Source: Paenibacillus polymyxa M1 (GTDB lineage: Bacteria; Bacillota; Bacilli; Paenibacillales; Paenibacillaceae). From it: a stretch of 64,000 nucleotides of DNA. The translations under genes were made by a program, and so were the position numbers. The DNA lies in contig NC_017542.1 of assembly GCF_000237325.1 (NCBI RefSeq), forward strand, positions 5,450,501-5,514,500, written 5' to 3'. Positions 35,963 through 43,429 of this stretch are shown here, in pieces. How positions within the stretch are numbered: the stretch's first letter is position 1; the number at the start of each line of letters is the position of its first letter. The notes below the pieces were generated by a model. It had not been told where the DNA came from. It saw only the letters and a list, made by a program, of their open reading frames with translations, and made no database searches.

Positions 35963-36472
35963 TTACTCCCTTTGGGAAGATGACTTGGTATCCTTATCTT
36001 CAGTATGATTGCAATTCCCTACCACAAGCGATGTACGCTTGGCGAGCGAAGCAAGCGTATGAGATTCCCATACTTCCAGCATACGACGTTCACTCTCAGC
36101 TAAAATCTCAGATACGGCTATCGCCAACTCCCCGCAAAAAGGGTTCGTCTCCGGTTCATGCATCATACCCGGGAATATGGGATCACATATTTCAATGGCA
36201 TGGTATATATCAGCAAGTGTAATATGATCCGCCGAACGGGTAAGCACATAACCTCCCTCGCGCCCTTCACGTGCTGCAATCAAATCTGCCTGCACAAGCC
36301 GCGTCAGCACCCTGCGCACCAAAGTAACCTCGCAATCAATGGAGCGGGCAATAGAACCGCTGGCACAAAGTTCCCCGTGTTTTTCCAAATAGACAAGCGC
36401 CTTTAACGCAATTCCAAGCCATTTGGGCGTTGCGGTGCGTAGTCTTTTTTCACTATTCAAATGAGATGACAC
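35963..36472 (-). CDS. Rrf2 family transcriptional regulator
   Basis: A 169-residue protein with the Rrf2 winged HTH (GIALKALVYLEKHGELCASGSIARSIDCEVTLVRRVLTRLVQADLI ... GREGGYVLTR). Two Cys occur in the C-terminal half, but not the three-Cys cluster of Fe-S sensing IscR/NsrR, so it is closer to the YwnA/Rrf2 subgroup without a clear cofactor. The start is uncertain: GTG at 36472, or TTG at about 36460 with AGGGG better placed. No obvious target; the GH3 gene downstream is on the same strand. Confidence 0.85.
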   Translation of the reverse strand: MSSHLNSEKRLRTATPKWLGIALKALVYLEKHGELCASGSIARSIDCEVTLVRRVLTRLVQADLIAAREGREGGYVLTRSADHITLADIYHAIEICDPIFPGMMHEPETNPFCGELAIAVSEILAESERRMLEVWESHTLASLAKRTSLVVGNCNHTEDKDTKSSSQRE

Positions 36473-36526
36473 CCCTAAGCTGTAGAAACTTCGATGAATG
36501 CATTGTACGTGATGTCAGATGTAAGT

Positions 36527-39457
36527 TCAAGCCTGAAAGCCGGAACCCTCTGGATCCCTAGCGCCCAAAGTAAAATGACCCAGTCGCACTTCCCCACTGA
36601 GCGACAGATATACATCACGGATGCCGGAGGCTGATCGTACCTTTTCCGAGAGTGTCACCCATGCTTGTGCCCCTCCTGTATTGCCCACGTTGATGCGCGC
36701 CACAGTAGGGCTGTCCGGCGCATCCAAATGCAACTCGATTGCTGCATCACTGCTGTTGCCTGACACGCGGCACTGGAGCTTGACCACACTCACCGTATTC
36801 ATGTCTACGCCATGAAAGGCGATCCAACCAGAACGTTGCGGTGAACGGGGACGTACACAGGCCTCCTTTTGCTCCTTGCTTTCATCCAGCAGGATGTCGA
36901 AGCAATCATCAAAGTTTTCAGCTCGTATCCTTGGTCCAGCTTGTCGTGGTGGAATAACTTCACCCCGAACGTACACAGGATGCTCCAATCGAATATCTGC
37001 TGAGGAGGCGCCTGCCAGCAGGGTATATTCACCGGATTCCACGCAATAGCCATCCCGTGTTACATCCCAAATCGCCCAATCTTTCACTCGAACCGTAAAA
37101 GTAATTGTTCGCGTCTCACCTGGCTCCAAGCGAATGCGTTGAAATCCGCACAACGTCTTCAATGGGCGTTTTACGCGCGAAGCTTCAGAGCGTACATATA
37201 GCTGTACAACCTCTTCGCCAGCAGATTCGCCCCGGTTCGTCACATCTACCCACACCTGGAGAGTATCCGCGGCGTCAAGTGTAGCCATAGATTTAACATT
37301 ATCCTTATGGGCGTCTGTACGCAGATCACTATATTCAAATGGCGAATACGTTAGCCCGTGTCCAAATGGATATAACGGTTCACCTTCAAAATATTGATAG
37401 GTACGACCGCTGCGAATGATATCATAATCCTTGATATCACCCAATTGATCCTCGCTCTGAACCCAGGTCATGTTCAGACGCCCTGCCGGTGCATAATCTC
37501 CAAACAATACATCCGCTATGGCTGTACCATACTCTTGTCCCGCATGAGACGTGTATACGATCGCTGGAATATGTTCTTGAAGCCAAGGAATCGCAAATGG
37601 ATAACTGCCCGTCAGAACCACAATCGTATTCGGATTGACACGATATACCTCCTCGATAATTCGTTGCTGGGAAGCAGCCAGTTCCAAGCCTGGGCGATCA
37701 TTCTCTTCCTTTCCGTTAATAAGCGGGTGATTTCCAACGAATACAATCGCTGTATCTGCCGCTTGCGCAGCGGCTATCGCTTCCGCTAAGCCATCCGATA
37801 CCGTCTCTATACGGAAAGTCTTATCGTTGAAGTCTGAGACGTTAGGTGCAGGACTTGCGGATTTCATCACCTTTAATAAGCCCTCAGTTCCTGCGATCAC
37901 TGGCTTACCGTTCCATGTGGTCCACAGATGCTCTCCTTGTTCCACAGGAGTCAGTCCAAAGACCTCTTTAACATACCAGCCATACGCTTCATCAGCTGTC
38001 ACGCGAAGCGTCTCCTCGTCGCTCGTCACATAGGTACCCAGATGTTCATCATGCAGCGTCACGCTACCATAGCCCCAATCTGTTATGGTCAATACCGTTG
38101 GCTCTCCATTCTGGGACAGGCGCATATCGCCTGAAGAATTAACTGTGAGCTTCGCGCCATCAGTCGCCGCCGTCAAGGTCACACGATCTTTGGCATCGGA
38201 GTACACGACACGTTCTTCCGCGCTCCCGCTTTCCAGCTTGGCACGAATCGCCTCCAGCGGTGTAACCCGGTAAGGCAGCGTACCGGAATACCAATCGTGG
38301 AACACCTCATTGCCATGCGAACCAATGACCGCTACTTTGCCGCACTGGGCAGGGTTTAATGGCAGAAGTTCTTGCTCATTTTTGAGCAGTACGATCTGCT
38401 CCCTCGCCGCACGCAACGACAATTCACGGGCTTGCTCTGTCATTAAAGCCTCCTCACCGATGGACGCATAGGGATTGTCTGCCGCCGGATCAAATTCCCC
38501 CAAACGAAAACGAACACGGAACGTATGGAACAATGCCCGATCCAAGTCTTCTTCTTGTAGCAATCCTTGCTCCAAAGCTTCTCGAATTGCCTGCTTGGAG
38601 AGCTCCGCATCATCCGTAATGCTGTCAATTCCTGCGCGAATAGATTCAGCCACGCCCGGCGTATGGGAATCGTAATATTGATGGTCGTTTACAATCCCCA
38701 TAACATCTCCCGCATCACTTACGACAAAGCCGTCCATTCCCCATTCGCCTCTGACAATATCGTTAACACCATGGTACAACGTAGCAGGCGTTCCGTTAAT
38801 CAAGTTGTAGGAAGTCATCATCGACTGGGCTCCGCCTTCCGTAAAAGGCTTCTCGAAAGCTCTTAGATAATATTCCCGCAGGTTTCGGGGGTCTATGCTG
38901 GAGGAGCCGACTCCCCGGTCCACTTCATTATTGTTACCGAGAAAATGTTTCAGTGTTGCAACCGCTTTCAAGTATACCGGATGATCACCCTGTATCCCCT
39001 TGACTAACTCCTTCGACAATTCTCCCGTCAAATACGGGTCTTCGCCGTAGGCTTCCTCGTTACGTCCCCATCTTGGGTCACGCTCCATATCCACTGTAGG
39101 TGCCCACAGGGTCAGACCGTTCAATTTTGGGTCACGACGATAGTAGACACGCGCCTCATCTGCAATAACAGAGCCGATCTGCCGCATTAACTCCGTGTCC
39201 CAAGTACAGGCCAATCCCACAGGCTGAGGAAATGAAGTTGCCTCCCCCAACCAGGCGATCCCGTGTGCCGCTTCCGTACCGTGCTTGTAAGCTGCAACTC
39301 CCAAACGGTCAATGGCCGGCTGGTATTGCAGCATAGATTCGATCTTTTCCTCTAAGGTTAGTCGCGACACGAGATCCCGTACACGCTCGTCCAGGTGAAT
39401 CTTCGGATCTTGAAATAAATATTCGATACCCGTTGTTTCATGACTCAAATCCGTCAT
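36527..39457 (-). CDS. Large GH3 family glycoside hydrolase (beta-glucosidase/xylosidase type) with extra domains
   Basis: A 976-residue enzyme. The N-terminal TIM-barrel domain holds the substrate-binding KHF (about 170-172) and the catalytic nucleophile Asp248 in GFVVSDAGDV. The second alpha/beta domain (from about 375) is interrupted at about 420-545 by an inserted beta-rich domain. Then come an FnIII-like domain (about 725-795) and a C-terminal carbohydrate-binding-like module (about 820-976, CBM6-like). No signal peptide, so probably cytosolic. AAGGAG touches the first ATG, so the TTG three codons later may be the start. A cre-like site lies upstream. Confidence 0.92.
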   Translation of the reverse strand: MTDLSHETTGIEYLFQDPKIHLDERVRDLVSRLTLEEKIESMLQYQPAIDRLGVAAYKHGTEAAHGIAWLGEATSFPQPVGLACTWDTELMRQIGSVIADEARVYYRRDPKLNGLTLWAPTVDMERDPRWGRNEEAYGEDPYLTGELSKELVKGIQGDHPVYLKAVATLKHFLGNNNEVDRGVGSSSIDPRNLREYYLRAFEKPFTEGGAQSMMTSYNLINGTPATLYHGVNDIVRGEWGMDGFVVSDAGDVMGIVNDHQYYDSHTPGVAESIRAGIDSITDDAELSKQAIREALEQGLLQEEDLDRALFHTFRVRFRLGEFDPAADNPYASIGEEALMTEQARELSLRAAREQIVLLKNEQELLPLNPAQCGKVAVIGSHGNEVFHDWYSGTLPYRVTPLEAIRAKLESGSAEERVVYSDAKDRVTLTAATDGAKLTVNSSGDMRLSQNGEPTVLTITDWGYGSVTLHDEHLGTYVTSDEETLRVTADEAYGWYVKEVFGLTPVEQGEHLWTTWNGKPVIAGTEGLLKVMKSASPAPNVSDFNDKTFRIETVSDGLAEAIAAAQAADTAIVFVGNHPLINGKEENDRPGLELAASQQRIIEEVYRVNPNTIVVLTGSYPFAIPWLQEHIPAIVYTSHAGQEYGTAIADVLFGDYAPAGRLNMTWVQSEDQLGDIKDYDIIRSGRTYQYFEGEPLYPFGHGLTYSPFEYSDLRTDAHKDNVKSMATLDAADTLQVWVDVTNRGESAGEEVVQLYVRSEASRVKRPLKTLCGFQRIRLEPGETRTITFTVRVKDWAIWDVTRDGYCVESGEYTLLAGASSADIRLEHPVYVRGEVIPPRQAGPRIRAENFDDCFDILLDESKEQKEACVRPRSPQRSGWIAFHGVDMNTVSVVKLQCRVSGNSSDAAIELHLDAPDSPTVARINVGNTGGAQAWVTLSEKVRSASGIRDVYLSLSGEVRLGHFTLGARDPEGSGFQA

Positions 39458-39494
39458 CTCCTTAGCTTCATTAAGATGATAAAAAGTCCTTTCA

Positions 39495-39508
39495 CGAAAG
39501 CGCTTTAT
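39495..39508 (-). promoter_or_regulatory. Candidate cre (CcpA) site upstream of the GH3 gene
   Basis: CGAAAGCGCTTTAT matches the Bacillus cre consensus TGWAARCGYTWNCW at about 12 of 14 positions. It lies 38 bases before the GH3 start, consistent with carbon catabolite repression of a glycosidase. Confidence 0.5.
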
Positions 39509-39680
39509 ATATCATAGCGAAAAAGGAGCACACCGGCAACAATACCGAAATCATCCTAAATTGGATGAAAGTCAGACTACGGCATACGAGAAAAAAAGTT
39601 ACATTTTCCCTTTCATATATAAAGCTAAAAATGATATTTTTTGGTATAATCAGGATATATCATTGAAGGAGGAAGCGCTG

Positions 39681-40151
39681 ATGAAAAATACCGGAATGAC
39701 ACGGCCTCTGGACCAGTTGGGGCGAATCGTACTCCCAAAGGAAATGCGTACCACAATGGATATCAATATCGGTGATTCGCTTGAATTCTTCGTAGATGAA
39801 GAAGGATTTGTATTAAGGAAATACACGGGTGTCTCCTGCAAATTTTGCGGCGCAGTGGATCATTTAACTTATTTTCGGGACAGCTTTATTTGCGCTGATT
39901 GCATTCAGTTATTAAAGAACGATGAACATGTACATGCCACAAGCAATGATGCCATCCAGGCTCAAGAACGCACCAAACCGATCCAAGCCAACACAACCTG
40001 GCAGCCCAAGCAATCCAGAGTACAGCAAGGTGAAATGGTAAAAAAGCTCCGCAAGCTGATTCAGGAACATCCGAACCTGCCACAAAAAGTGTATGCAGAA
40101 ATGCTCGATATTTCCCAAGGCCGTGTGTCCCAACTGAAAAAGCTGCTCTAA
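39681..40151 (+). CDS. AbrB-type regulator with Cys4 motif and C-terminal HTH (paralog 2)
   Basis: A 156-residue protein built like the 3.0 kb paralog: AbrB domain (GMTRPLDQLGRIVLPKEMR), CKFC...CADC at about 54-75, a Gln/Lys-rich linker and the C-terminal HTH ending GRVSQLKKLL. ATG at 39681 is chosen for its GGAGG at 39669-39673 and because it aligns with the other two paralogs; 40 extra codons upstream are not conserved. Transcribed divergently from the GH3 gene, whose promoter region it shares. Confidence 0.9.
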   Translation: MKNTGMTRPLDQLGRIVLPKEMRTTMDINIGDSLEFFVDEEGFVLRKYTGVSCKFCGAVDHLTYFRDSFICADCIQLLKNDEHVHATSNDAIQAQERTKPIQANTTWQPKQSRVQQGEMVKKLRKLIQEHPNLPQKVYAEMLDISQGRVSQLKKLL

Positions 40152-40225
40152 ACCTTCTAAAAGTTTATTTCCCAATATCATATACGATGTACTTGCAAAC
40201 CTACTTATTTCGTTGCAACTGCGGT

Positions 40226-40287
40226 GGCCAGGTATAGAGTAAGGCGCATATCTGTGGATGTGTCTCTTATTCTATACCTGGCCTTTT
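40226..40287 (+). terminator. Intrinsic terminator after AbrB-like paralog 2
   Basis: Long hairpin: GGCCAGGTATAGA (40226-40238) pairs with TCTATACCTGGCC (40271-40283), followed by TTTTT. Confidence 0.88.
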
Positions 40288-40308
40288 TGTGCTTCCTGCT
40301 CCCATCAA

Positions 40309-40324
40309 TGTGACAATAGTCACA
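40309..40324 (+). promoter_or_regulatory. Fnr-type operator upstream of nrdDG
   Basis: TGTGA-CAATAG-TCACA is a perfect match to the Bacillus Fnr consensus TGTGA-N6-TCACA, with A/T extending the dyad by one base on each side. It lies 120 bases ahead of nrdD, after the paralog 2 terminator. Fnr in Bacillus activates anaerobic genes with such a site near -41.5. Confidence 0.75.
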
Positions 40325-40443
40325 TACTCTCCATGTCTACGTATATACAATATATAGATCGAAACAATTGGTTATCACTAGATATCATCAATATGTTGTT
40401 TTTGTGAAAAATATATATTTTTTACTATATGGAGGGTTTTACG

Positions 40444-42393
40444 ATGAAGGTGCTGGAGGAACATCAATTATACGACATCGGCGAGCGAGTCATTGGGGCA
40501 CAAGATCTGGACATGCTGCGGGAGAATGCAAATTTAAATGGAGAATCGTTCAGTGGCAAAATGAGCAAGCTTGGCTCGGAATATGCCAAATGGTATGCGC
40601 GCTTGCGTGTACTTCCGCCTGAATTGACAGACGCCATTGACCACGGGTATGTATATGTTCACGATTTGGACCAATATGCGCTCGGAACTACAAATTGTAT
40701 CTTTATCCCATTTGGTCGTTTGCTACAAGACGGTTTCAATACAGGCAATGGCTCTGTACGCACACCGCAAACAATTATGTCTGCGATGGCACTGGTCGCC
40801 ATCATATTCCAGTCTCAGCAAAATAGCCAATTCGGTGGTGTCTCTGCCAATAAAATAGATTGGGACCTTGCTCCATACGTTGCTCGTTCCTTCCGCAAGC
40901 ATCTGCGCAAAGGACTCCGGCTGTTCGAGGAAGAGCTAGACTCCCGTTGGTCTGACGAAGAACTGCATCTAGCCAATACCCACTTGCAAGAAATCTGTCC
41001 TCGTTCATACTCATTCGCACGCGAAGAGACAGAGACAGAAACCCGGCAGGCCGCTGAATCGCTCATTCATAACCTGAACACGATGAGCAGTCGGGCAGGG
41101 GGGCAAATTCCGTTCACTTCACTAAATTACGGGATGTGTACGTCTGCTGAAGGTCGGCTTGTTTCGCAATCACTGCTGGAAGCCACAATTCGCGGACTCG
41201 GCAGCGGGGAAACTCCTATTTTTCCACAACATATTTTCCAATGTAAAAAAGGAGTCAACCAGGCAGAGGGCGATGTCAACTACGACTTGTTCTTAAAGGC
41301 GGTAGAGTGCTCCAGCAAGCGGATGTATCCCAATTTTGTGAATGTGGATGCTACCTTCAACCTGCCCTATTACCGCGCAGATGACCCCGATACCATCATT
41401 GCCACGATGGGCTGCCGTACCCGCACCATTTCTGACCGTTTCGGTAGAAACCGCCAGAGCGGCAAGGGTAATCTCTCATTTAATACCATTAATCTGGTAC
41501 GGCTCGGGATTGAATACGGTATTTGCACAGGCAAGCGTCTGACACCTGACCGGGATCGCTTTGACGCGAGATTGGAAGAGGTTATGCGAATTGCAGTAGA
41601 CGGTCTAATCCATCGCTATCATATCCAGACCAGCCAGCCAGCCAAAGCTTCGGACTTTATGATGCGCGAAGGGGTATGGGAAGGCGGAGAAAAACTGGCA
41701 CCTGATGAGAAGGTAGGAAGCCTCCTAAAGCACGGTACACTTTCGATTGGTTTTATCGGGCTGGCTGAGTGCATGAAAGCATTATATGGAAAACACCACG
41801 GGGAAGATGATGCTGTATACCGTGAAGCACAGCGAATCATCACTTCCATGCGCATGTATTGTGATCGAATGAGTGAGCACTACAATCTAAATATTACACT
41901 GTTCGCAACGCCTGCCGAAGGTCTGTCAGGCAAGTTTACATTGCTGGATCAACGTGACTTCGGAATTATCCCTGAGGTCAATGACCGGGAATATTACACG
42001 AATTCCTTTCATATTCCGGTGTATTACAAGCTTCCCGCTGCACGTAAAATCAGCTTGGAGGCTCCGTTCCATAATCTATGTAATGCGGGTGCAATTTCAT
42101 ACATTGAGCTGGACGGTAATGCACGGAATAACCCGGATGCATTTCTTAAAATTGTTCAGTACGCACTTCAACAGAACATCGGCTACTTTTCCATCAACCA
42201 TCCGGTAGATCGTTGTACGGAATGCGGCTATGAAGGAATTATCGGGACAAGCTGTCCTCAATGCGGCACAGATGAGGAGCACACGCACTTTCAGCGTTTA
42301 CGTCGGGTAACCGGATATCTGACAGGAGATTATACCGTTCGTTTTAATGCTGCCAAGCAAGCCGAAGTTCGCGACCGGGTGAAGCATAAGTGA
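40444..42393 (+). CDS. nrdD: Anaerobic ribonucleoside-triphosphate reductase NrdD (class III)
   Basis: A 649-residue glycyl-radical enzyme that makes deoxynucleotides without oxygen. Near the C-terminus there is a zinc-binding CxxC...CxxC (CTECG, CPQCG) followed by RRVTGYL, in which the Gly about 25 residues from the end carries the radical. The N-terminal ATP-cone found in many NrdD proteins is absent, so dATP inhibition through a cone is not expected. ATG at 40444 follows GGAGG by 8 bases. nrdG starts within the stop codon. Confidence 0.96.
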   Translation: MKVLEEHQLYDIGERVIGAQDLDMLRENANLNGESFSGKMSKLGSEYAKWYARLRVLPPELTDAIDHGYVYVHDLDQYALGTTNCIFIPFGRLLQDGFNTGNGSVRTPQTIMSAMALVAIIFQSQQNSQFGGVSANKIDWDLAPYVARSFRKHLRKGLRLFEEELDSRWSDEELHLANTHLQEICPRSYSFAREETETETRQAAESLIHNLNTMSSRAGGQIPFTSLNYGMCTSAEGRLVSQSLLEATIRGLGSGETPIFPQHIFQCKKGVNQAEGDVNYDLFLKAVECSSKRMYPNFVNVDATFNLPYYRADDPDTIIATMGCRTRTISDRFGRNRQSGKGNLSFNTINLVRLGIEYGICTGKRLTPDRDRFDARLEEVMRIAVDGLIHRYHIQTSQPAKASDFMMREGVWEGGEKLAPDEKVGSLLKHGTLSIGFIGLAECMKALYGKHHGEDDAVYREAQRIITSMRMYCDRMSEHYNLNITLFATPAEGLSGKFTLLDQRDFGIIPEVNDREYYTNSFHIPVYYKLPAARKISLEAPFHNLCNAGAISYIELDGNARNNPDAFLKIVQYALQQNIGYFSINHPVDRCTECGYEGIIGTSCPQCGTDEEHTHFQRLRRVTGYLTGDYTVRFNAAKQAEVRDRVKHK

Positions 42394-42887
42394 ATTTGTG
42401 CGGCTATATTCCGGAATCTCTGAATGAAGGATACGGCCTGCGCACCGTCGTATTCATTAGCGGTTGCCGCCATGCCTGTCCCGGCTGTTTTAATCCAGCT
42501 TCGTGGAACTTCCGCGCAGGGGAGCCATTCGCGCCTGAGCGTCAACAGGAGGTTATCCGTGATATCATGGATAACCCGCTGTTGGACGGACTGACTCTCT
42601 GCGGGGGAGACCCTTTTTTCTCAGCAGCAGAATGCTCGCAATTTGTACGTGACTTCCGCGCGGCTTGTCCCGACCGAACCGTATGGGCCTATACAGGCTT
42701 TGTTTACGAGGATCTGGTCATGGATCCGGAACGACAGGAGCTAGCGTTTTTGTGTGACGTGATTGTAGATGGCCGTTTTGTTGAACAGCAAAAGGATCTG
42801 ACCCTCCCCTTTCGAGGCAGTCGTAATCAACGTCTGGTAGATGTGAGAGCCAGTATTCAGGCAGGTTACACCGTTTCATTGGCTTAA
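42390..42887 (+). CDS. nrdG: Anaerobic ribonucleotide reductase activase NrdG (radical SAM)
   Basis: A 165-residue radical-SAM enzyme with the CxxxCxxC 4Fe-4S motif (CRHACPGC, about residues 26-33) and LDGLTLCGGDPFF, a typical activase segment. It generates the glycyl radical on NrdD. GTG start overlapping the nrdD stop by four bases (GTGA), i.e. translationally coupled. Confidence 0.96.
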   Translation: MNLCGYIPESLNEGYGLRTVVFISGCRHACPGCFNPASWNFRAGEPFAPERQQEVIRDIMDNPLLDGLTLCGGDPFFSAAECSQFVRDFRAACPDRTVWAYTGFVYEDLVMDPERQELAFLCDVIVDGRFVEQQKDLTLPFRGSRNQRLVDVRASIQAGYTVSLA

Positions 42888-42920
42888 AGGCGATGTTCTA
42901 CTTAGCAAGATACTATATCA

Positions 42921-42957
42921 AAGACAAGTCCCCACGATGGGGTGGGCTTGTCTTTTT
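42921..42957 (+). terminator. Intrinsic terminator of nrdDG
   Basis: Hairpin AAGACAAG...CTTGTCTT with an inner CCCC/GGGG stem followed by six T. Confidence 0.88.
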
Positions 42958-43087
42958 TGCATATAACTAACAGATTCCACTCCAGTTTCTATTACTGTTT
43001 CTATTGCACATCCTGTGAGTTTCACTTATGATGGTGAACAAGTATACGAGTGCATAATTATTCGTCATACCTTAATCGCATAGCCTG

Positions 43088-43260
43088 GAAATAGGTGTCT
43101 GTTCTATTCAGATCAGACTTAAAAGGGAAGCCGGTGCAAATCCGGGACGGTCCCGCCACTGTAAACGGGGAATGTTCAGCTACTCATACACCCACTGGTC
43201 CACAGACCGGGAAGGGATGCTGAACGTCATGATCCGTAAGTCAGGAGACCTGCCTATTTT
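43088..43260 (+). promoter_or_regulatory. Cobalamin riboswitch upstream of metE
   Basis: Conserved blocks in order: AAATAGGTGTC, GGGAAGCCGGTGCAAATCC, the core GGTCCCGCCACTGTAA (43149-43164), a variable stem (ATGTTCAGC ... GCTGAACGT), and the B12-box region TCAGGAGACCTGCC (43241-43254). AAATAGG near the start pairs with CCTATTT at the end as the closing helix. It precedes the B12-independent methionine synthase, a well-known target in Bacillales. Confidence 0.94.
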
Positions 43261-43334
43261 AACAACATCGCAGTACCTACGGAAGATAGGGAGGTGTTAA
43301 GAGCAGTCGCCGTATTTTTGAATTTTAATCGCGG

Positions 43335-43386
43335 AGGCATTCTTTCCCCTACTCATTTTTAGCCTTGGGGACAGAATGCCTTTTTT
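43335..43386 (+). terminator. Riboswitch-controlled terminator before metE
   Basis: Hairpin GGCATTCT (43336-43343) / AGAATGCC (43373-43380) with an inner CCCC/GGGG stem, followed by six T. It lies 75 bases after the aptamer and 44 bases before the metE start, the likely cobalamin-OFF expression platform. Confidence 0.88.
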
Positions 43387-43429
43387 GGTACGTAAAAATA
43401 AACTGGCTACCAGTTAGGAGGAAACCTAC

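Noticed and set aside
40340..40370. NrdR box upstream of nrdD
   Set aside because: ATACAATATATAGAT resembles half of an NrdR site but no second box at the required spacing was found.
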